A stretch of DNA of 35,451 nt from a virus. The notes beneath the pieces were generated by a model. That model did no database searches, was not told the DNA's origin, and saw only the letters and a program-made list of their open reading frames with translations. The position numbers and the translations under genes are program-made. Position 1 is the first letter of the stretch. Every line of letters begins with the position of its first letter. Where the stretch lies: positions 1-35,451 of IMG/VR virus record IMGVR_UViG_3300021061_000042; one strand, 5' to 3'. This document shows positions 31,683 to 35,451 of the stretch, in pieces.

Positions 31683-31966
31683 GCGATCGCCCGACGCCGT
31701 TCACCTCGTGGGACGACGTGCCGCTCATCTGCCACATCGACGACGTCGCGCGCGTGCTGCAGCGGTCGGTCACGACGATTTACCGCGAAGTGCGCGCCGG
31801 CACGATGGTGCCGCCGCCGCTGCCGCGCAGCGGCCGCACGACGCCGCTCGAGTGGCGCAAGGTCGATCTCCAGAACTGGTACGAGGGCGGCTACGCGAAG
31901 CATGACGCGCCGGGTGCGCGTCGGCGCCGGCGGCGGCTCGCGCTCGTGCGACAGGTGCCGGCATGA
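31679..31966 (+). CDS. HTH protein, excisionase/MerR-type
   Basis: A 95-residue protein at an ATGA overlap. Residues ~16-55 have ICHIDDVARVLQRSVTTIYR then EVRAGTMVPPPLPRSGRT and LEWRKVDLQNWYEGG, the HTH_17 'phage AlpA/excisionase-like' layout: helix, turn, recognition helix TTIYRE, wing, then W-x-x-x-D-L-x-x-W. The tail is very basic (ARRRRRRLALVRQ). Such proteins are excisionases or regulators of excision and early genes. The direction with the early operon fits lytic induction. Confidence 0.65.
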   Translation: MSDRPTPFTSWDDVPLICHIDDVARVLQRSVTTIYREVRAGTMVPPPLPRSGRTTPLEWRKVDLQNWYEGGYAKHDAPGARRRRRRLALVRQVPA

Positions 31967-32301
31967 CCTTCAAAGCGCACGTCATCGTGACGGTCGAGGC
32001 GGAGACGGTCACGGAGGCCGGCCGTAGCGCCGTCGACCAGTTGCGCCATGGTCGTCTGCCGGACTTCATGTTGCTCGAGCTCGACGCCCACGGCGGGTAT
32101 CGCGCGCCCGCCCTGCCGCACGTCGTCGAGGCCTCGAAGGTCGGGCCCAGTGTCGCGCCAGATCTCCTCGCGTTCGTGCGGGAGTTTGTCACCTGGTGGC
32201 AGCAGGTTGGCGAGACCGTCCACAGCGGCGATGAGAGCCTCGCCGCGTTCGCCGACGACGCCCTCATCCTGCTTGCCAAAGCCGACGGGCGGGTGCGATG
32301 A
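31963..32301 (+). CDS. Unknown early protein, 112 aa
   Basis: ATGA overlap at 31963. It begins as a beta-alpha unit (FKAHVIVTVEAETVTEAGRS then AVDQLRHGRLPDF) and continues with helices LLAFVREFVTWWQQVGETVH and ALILLAKADG. No motif is recognised. It ends with an ATGA overlap to the next gene. Small proteins of this type are common before recombination genes of phages. Confidence 0.55.
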   Translation: MTFKAHVIVTVEAETVTEAGRSAVDQLRHGRLPDFMLLELDAHGGYRAPALPHVVEASKVGPSVAPDLLAFVREFVTWWQQVGETVHSGDESLAAFADDALILLAKADGRVR

Positions 32302-32486
32302 CGCGCGTTGTCCGCGCGCTCGTCGCGCGCCTCTCGCAGCACTGGCACACGCACACCTGTCTCGTCTGCCGCACCGGCTGGCTGTGCAAAGTCCGGCACT
32401 GCGGCCGTTTCACCGTCGCCACGTGCGCGAGCTGCGCCGCGTTGCGGTCCCCTGGTCACGTCCATCCCGAAGGAGTCTCCCGATGA
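32298..32486 (+). CDS. Small zinc-binding-like protein, 62 aa
   Basis: ATGA overlap at 32298. The sequence HWHTHTCLVCRTGWLCKVRH then CGRFTVATCASCAALR holds two CxxC pairs (TCLVC and TCASC) and further Cys and His residues between them, a pattern typical of small zinc ribbons. No function is known. Its stop lies within the ATGATGA start of the ATPase gene. Confidence 0.6.
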   Translation: MTRVVRALVARLSQHWHTHTCLVCRTGWLCKVRHCGRFTVATCASCAALRSPGHVHPEGVSR

Positions 32487-33418
32487 TGAAGATTGTCAAA
32501 GCGACCGATGCGATCCCCGTCGAGCATCCGGTCTTCCTGCTGTTTGGCCAGCCGGGGATCTGCAAGTCGAGCCTCGGCTACTCGATGCCCGACGTGCTCA
32601 CGCTCGACTTCGACAAGGGCGCGCACCGCGCGGCGAACCGCAAGGACACGCTCATCATCGACAGCTGGGCGGACGTCACCGCGCTGATGCACGCCGGCCA
32701 GGCGCTCGACCCGTATCGCTCCGTGGTCGTCGACACGGTCGGCCGCTGCCTCGATGTGATGACCGCGGAGATCGCGCGCGAGAGCCCGAAGCTGGCGCCG
32801 AACGGCAACCTGTCGCAACAGGGCTGGGGCACGCTCAAGACGCGCTTCCGCACGTGGATCGCCTCGCTGCGCGCGCTCGGCAAGGACGTCCTGCTCATCG
32901 CGCACGACAAGGAAGACAAAGACGGCGACGTCCGCGTCGTGCGGCCCGAGATCGTCGGCGGCTCCTACGGCGAAGTGATGAAGATCGCGGACTTCGTCGG
33001 CTACGTCTACATGAACGGCCGCGAGCGCGTGCTCGATTTCAACCCGACGGACCGCTGGATCGGGAAGAACCCGGCGGGCTGGGCGCCGTTCCCGATCCCG
33101 CCGATCGGCAAAGCGCAGGCCTTCATGGCGGACCTCTACGCGCAGGGCCGCGAGGCGCTCGGGAAGATCAGCGAGGCGAGCGCGATCGCGACGCAGCAGG
33201 TCGACGACTGGCGCGCGCAGATCGACACGTTCACGACCGCCGACGAATTCAACCGCGCGGTGACGGAGATCAAGCAGCTCGCACCGGTGGTGCTGCCGCA
33301 GGTGGCCAAGCTGCTGCTCGAGGCTGCGGAGCGCAAAGGCATCCCGTTCGACAAGGTGACGAAGCGGTTCCTTGCGCCGGCGACGCCGGAGCCGGAACCG
33401 GTCGGCAGCCTGCTCTGA
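32483..33418 (+). CDS. Sak4-like phage recombination ATPase (RecA-type single-strand annealing)
   Basis: A 311-residue protein with Shine-Dalgarno AAGGAG upstream of tandem ATGs. P-loop: FLLFGQPGICKSSL (residues 18-31), where Cys27 takes the place of the last Gly of the Walker A signature. Walker B: YRSVVVDTVG with Asp84. DVLLIAHDKEDKDGDVRVVR then PEIVGGSYGEVMKIADFVGY are the conserved middle of the AAA_24/Sak4 family. The ~100-residue C-terminus is helical and variable. Sak4 proteins act with exonucleases in phage recombination. A PD-(D/E)XK nuclease gene follows, as expected. The family call is strong. Confidence 0.85.
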   Translation: MMKIVKATDAIPVEHPVFLLFGQPGICKSSLGYSMPDVLTLDFDKGAHRAANRKDTLIIDSWADVTALMHAGQALDPYRSVVVDTVGRCLDVMTAEIARESPKLAPNGNLSQQGWGTLKTRFRTWIASLRALGKDVLLIAHDKEDKDGDVRVVRPEIVGGSYGEVMKIADFVGYVYMNGRERVLDFNPTDRWIGKNPAGWAPFPIPPIGKAQAFMADLYAQGREALGKISEASAIATQQVDDWRAQIDTFTTADEFNRAVTEIKQLAPVVLPQVAKLLLEAAERKGIPFDKVTKRFLAPATPEPEPVGSLL

Positions 33419-33426
33419 GCGACGCC

Positions 33427-34062
33427 ATGCGCATCAGCACCACGACGCTCGAGTCGTACCGGCTCTTTTGCGAGCCGGACAACGACTGGATGACCGAAGA
33501 CGAGCTCCTCGCGACGATCCGCGGGGAGTTCGTCCCGACGCACGCCGTGCTCCTCGGGCAGGCCTTCGGCCGCGTGCTCGAGGATCCAGACCGCTACAGG
33601 GTGCGGAGCGGCTACATCTGCAACGGCTTCGCGTTCGGCGACGACGTGATGGCCGAGCCCCTCGCGCTGTTCGATCGCCGCGGCGTGTTCGAAGCGAAGA
33701 CGACGAAGGCGTACGGCGACTGCACCGTCGTCGCGAAGGCCGATCAACTGATCGGGACGCGCATCATCGAGAACAAGACGACGCTCTCGACGTTCGACTT
33801 CGACAAGTACGCCAAGAGCTGCCAGTGGCGCTTCATGCTCGACCTGTTCGAAGCGGCCGCGTGCACCTATCACGTGTTCTGCCTCTACGAGGGGTCGACC
33901 GGCGTCATCGAGCTCAAGAGCATCGAGACGTTCACGCTCTATCCATATCCGGCGTTGCATCAGGAGTGCCGCGAGCTCGTCGCGCGGTTTGCCGACTACG
34001 TCCGCGCCAAAGGGCTCGACGGATTACTGCGCGAGCGCCAGCACAAAGCGGAGGCCGCGTAA
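33427..34062 (+). CDS. PD-(D/E)XK exonuclease-like protein
   Basis: A 211-residue protein. The N-terminus has RISTTTLESYRLFCEPDNDW and LLGQAFGRVLEDPDRYR. The nuclease core shows KADQLIGTRIIENKTTLSTF, the D-x(9)-E-x-K form of the PD-(D/E)XK site, and SCQWRFMLDLFEAAACTYHV, a helix with Gln typical of the YqaJ/RecB-like group. Such phage exonucleases resect DNA for annealing by Sak-type proteins; the gene is 8 nt after the Sak4-like gene. Its stop overlaps the next ATG. Polarity and partner use are inferred. Confidence 0.75.
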   Translation: MRISTTTLESYRLFCEPDNDWMTEDELLATIRGEFVPTHAVLLGQAFGRVLEDPDRYRVRSGYICNGFAFGDDVMAEPLALFDRRGVFEAKTTKAYGDCTVVAKADQLIGTRIIENKTTLSTFDFDKYAKSCQWRFMLDLFEAAACTYHVFCLYEGSTGVIELKSIETFTLYPYPALHQECRELVARFADYVRAKGLDGLLRERQHKAEAA

Positions 34063-34334
34063 TGCCGGCGCCCATCATTCTGCAGCGCAGCACGCTCGGC
34101 GAGCTGCTGCGCGCGCTCGAGGACGTGCGCGAACGCCTCGGCGACGAGGTCCTCGTGCTCACCGAAGTGGGATTCAACGGCGGCCGCGACCTGTATGTCG
34201 GCAGCCGCACGCTCACCGTCTACGAGAGCTTCACGGGGAGCTCCGTCACTGTCAGCGCCATCGAGTGCCGCGAAGACGCGATCGCACGCGAGGAGCGCCA
34301 GGCCGCTTCTCTCACCGCAGGAGCGCGATCGTGA
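34062..34334 (+). CDS. Unknown protein, 90 aa
   Basis: ATG 34062 overlaps the exonuclease stop (TAATG). It begins ILQRSTLGELLRALEDVRER then LGDEVLVLTEVGF, with a beta hairpin DLYVGSRTLTVYESFTGSS and an acidic helical end. No motif is recognised. The stop overlaps the next start as GTGA, so it is translated together with the repeat-containing gene. Confidence 0.6.
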   Translation: MPAPIILQRSTLGELLRALEDVRERLGDEVLVLTEVGFNGGRDLYVGSRTLTVYESFTGSSVTVSAIECREDAIAREERQAASLTAGARS

Positions 34335-35451
34335 TCGTCGTCCGCACACAAGCTGAGTTCGACGCCGCGATCGCCGCCGGCGGCCGCGAGATCACCATCG
34401 ACGGTGACGTCACCATCGTCGTCACCAGCGCCGACGAGCTGCTGCTGCAGGTCGTCGGCAGCTCGCAGCCGCGCGTCGTGGCGAGGGACAGCTCGCAGCC
34501 GCGCGTCGTGGCGAGGGACAGCTCGCAGCCGCGCGTCGAGGCGTGGGGCAGCTCGCAGCCGCGCGTCGAGGCGAGGGAGAGCTCGCAGCCGCGCGTCGAG
34601 GCGTGGGAGAGCTCGCAGCCGCGCGTCGAGGCGTGGGACAGCTCGCAGCCGCGCGTCGAGGCGTGGGAGAGCTCGCAGCCGCGCGTCGAGGCGTGGGGCA
34701 GCTCGCAGCCGCGCGTCGTGGCGAGGGACAGCTCGCAGCCGCGCGTCGTGGCGAGGGACAGCTCGCAGCCGCGCGTCGAGGCGTGGGGCAGCTCGCAGCC
34801 GCGCGTCGAGGCGAGGGAGAGCTCGCAGCCGCGCGTCGAGGCGTGGGGCAGCTCGCAGCCGCGCGTCGAGGCGTGGGAGAGCTCGCAGCCGCGCGTCGTG
34901 GCGAGGGACAGCTCGCAGCCGCGCGTCGAGGCGTGGGGCAGCTCGCAGCCGCGCGTCGAGGCGAGGGAGAGCTCGCAGCCGCGCGTCGAGGCGTGGGGCA
35001 GCTCGCAGCCGCGCGTCGTGGCGAGGGACAGCTCGCAGCCGCGCGTCGAGGCGAGGGGCTACGTCCAGCTGTCGGTCAGCGGCCGCACCACGGTTACCGC
35101 GGGCCCGCAGTGCTCGGTCCTGATTGAGGGCGCAGCGCCGCAGGTCGAGGGCGGACAGCAGACGCGGCTCGAGCGCAGCACCGCAGCGGAATGGTGCGCG
35201 TTCTATGGGCTCCCGATCGTCGACGGCGTGGTCACGCTCTACAAGGCAGTCCGTCACGACTTTGCGAGCAACCACGATCCGGCGTTTTTCTGGCGGCCTG
35301 GCACGCTGCCGTCGGTGCCGCGGATGGACGCGCACGAGTGCGGCGTCGGGCTGCACTTCTGCCCGTCACCGGGCCACGCGCGCGCGTTCTATAACGCCGA
35401 GGATGCGCGGTATATCGCCTGCCCCGTGAGCGTCGACGACATTCGCGTGCA
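34331..35451 (+). CDS. Decapeptide-repeat protein (3' end outside window)
   Basis: At least 373 residues, cut by the right edge. GTG 34331 overlaps the previous stop (GTGA). Residues 1-43 form a beta-rich cap (VRTQAEFDAAIAAGGREITI then DGDVTIVVTSADELLLQ). Residues ~44-243 are twenty decapeptides SSQPRV(E/V)A(W/R)x, which probably stack as a beta solenoid. After a closing YVQLSVSGRTTVTAG segment, a globular C-terminal domain starts with LYKAVRHDFASNHDPAFFWR then GTLPSV, ECGVGLHFCPSPGHARAFYN and YIACPVSVDDIRV, which I associate with the DUF7666-type domain found behind such repeats. Function is unknown. It lies in the early recombination cluster, not with tail genes. Confidence 0.7.
   Translation, partial: MIVVRTQAEFDAAIAAGGREITIDGDVTIVVTSADELLLQVVGSSQPRVVARDSSQPRVVARDSSQPRVEAWGSSQPRVEARESSQPRVEAWESSQPRVEAWDSSQPRVEAWESSQPRVEAWGSSQPRVVARDSSQPRVVARDSSQPRVEAWGSSQPRVEARESSQPRVEAWGSSQPRVEAWESSQPRVVARDSSQPRVEAWGSSQPRVEARESSQPRVEAWGSSQPRVVARDSSQPRVEARGYVQLSVSGRTTVTAGPQCSVLIEGAAPQVEGGQQTRLERSTAAEWCAFYGLPIVDGVVTLYKAVRHDFASNHDPAFFWRPGTLPSVPRMDAHECGVGLHFCPSPGHARAFYNAEDARYIACPVSVDDIRV
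34460..35059 (+). repeat. Twenty 30-bp direct repeats within the decapeptide-repeat gene
   Basis: The unit AGCTCGCAGCCGCGCGTCG + (T/A)GGCG(A/T)GGG.. occurs 20 times without spacers, in strict 30-bp register (GCTCGCAGCC starts at 34461, 34491 ... 35031). Variation is limited to a few positions, giving the unit endings VARD, EAWG, EARE, EAWE, EAWD and a final EARG. Units 1-4 (VARD VARD EAWG EARE) recur as units 9-12, i.e. after 240 bp, which indicates block duplication. The frame is kept because 30 is a multiple of three. Confidence 0.95.

Noticed and set aside
34460-35059. CRISPR array
   Set aside because: The 30-bp units are directly adjacent with no spacers, lie inside an open frame in coding register, and no cas genes are present.
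34220-35356. Long antisense and alternative-frame open frames through the repeat array
   Set aside because: A 30-bp repeat keeps any frame open that lacks a stop in one unit. The + frame from GTG 34331 is coupled to the upstream gene and continues into a globular domain; the others end in low-complexity sequence.
1-35451. Circular closure of the two window ends
   Set aside because: The gene order suggests the ends are near each other in the phage genome, but there is no terminal overlap, and joining the two cut frames cannot be verified from the sequence.

Overview
The window is almost entirely a temperate, P22-like podovirus genome (short-tailed, P22-type head). GC content is very high and codons end mostly in G or C, so the host is a high-GC bacterium. 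An attachment core copied from an initiator tRNA-fMet gene and a lipoprotein with an ASH-type (choice-of-anchor D) domain would fit a soil lineage such as Acidobacteriota, but the host is an inference and the sequence does not prove it.

Layout: (1) 1-2235, end of an early/replication block: a truncated gene, a small Cys-rich gene, an SF2 DEAH-type helicase and an unknown gene. (2) 2268-7805, packaging and portal block: winged-helix-like protein, candidate small terminase, large terminase, several small genes and a P22-like portal. (3) 7806-8038, a structured non-coding stretch with a strong terminator. (4) 8039-15807, scaffold, P22-type coat, gp4-like and gp10-like tail adaptors, and interleaved genes whose products start with Sec-type signal peptides. 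(5) 15807-24055, a probable tail protein, four candidate ejection/internal virion proteins, and a tail fibre that also begins with a signal peptide. (6) 24052-27599, a GH108 muramidase, a terminator, a clan GH-A-like glycoside hydrolase, an LLH-type holin, a lipoprotein with a HEAAH metalloprotease motif and small genes. (7) 27681-28899, attP core plus convergent tyrosine integrase. (8) 28925-30717, a lipoprotein 'moron', an XRE repressor, a divergent operator/promoter region and a Cro-like gene. (9) 30717-35451, tightly overlapping early genes leading to a Sak4-like ATPase, a PD-(D/E)XK exonuclease, and a gene containing twenty 30-bp tandem repeats that runs off the window.

How it works together: the repressor and Cro-like protein probably set lysis or lysogeny at shared operator half-sites. 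Integrase would recombine attP with a host tRNA-fMet gene. Sak4 plus exonuclease would provide phage recombination, and the helicase replication. TerL and its partner would package DNA through the portal into a P22-like head closed by gp4/gp10 homologues. Holin, muramidase and perhaps the lipoprotein protease would lyse the cell. Both flanks of the att core are phage DNA, so this looks like the excised or virion form rather than a prophage junction.

The main oddities are: a run of late structural-region genes with export signals; a three-copy intergenic element at the head of each of the first three structural sub-blocks; a nested-hairpin non-coding region between portal and scaffold; a small two-helix membrane protein encoded antisense at the start of the tail-fibre gene; and the decapeptide-repeat gene beside the recombination genes.
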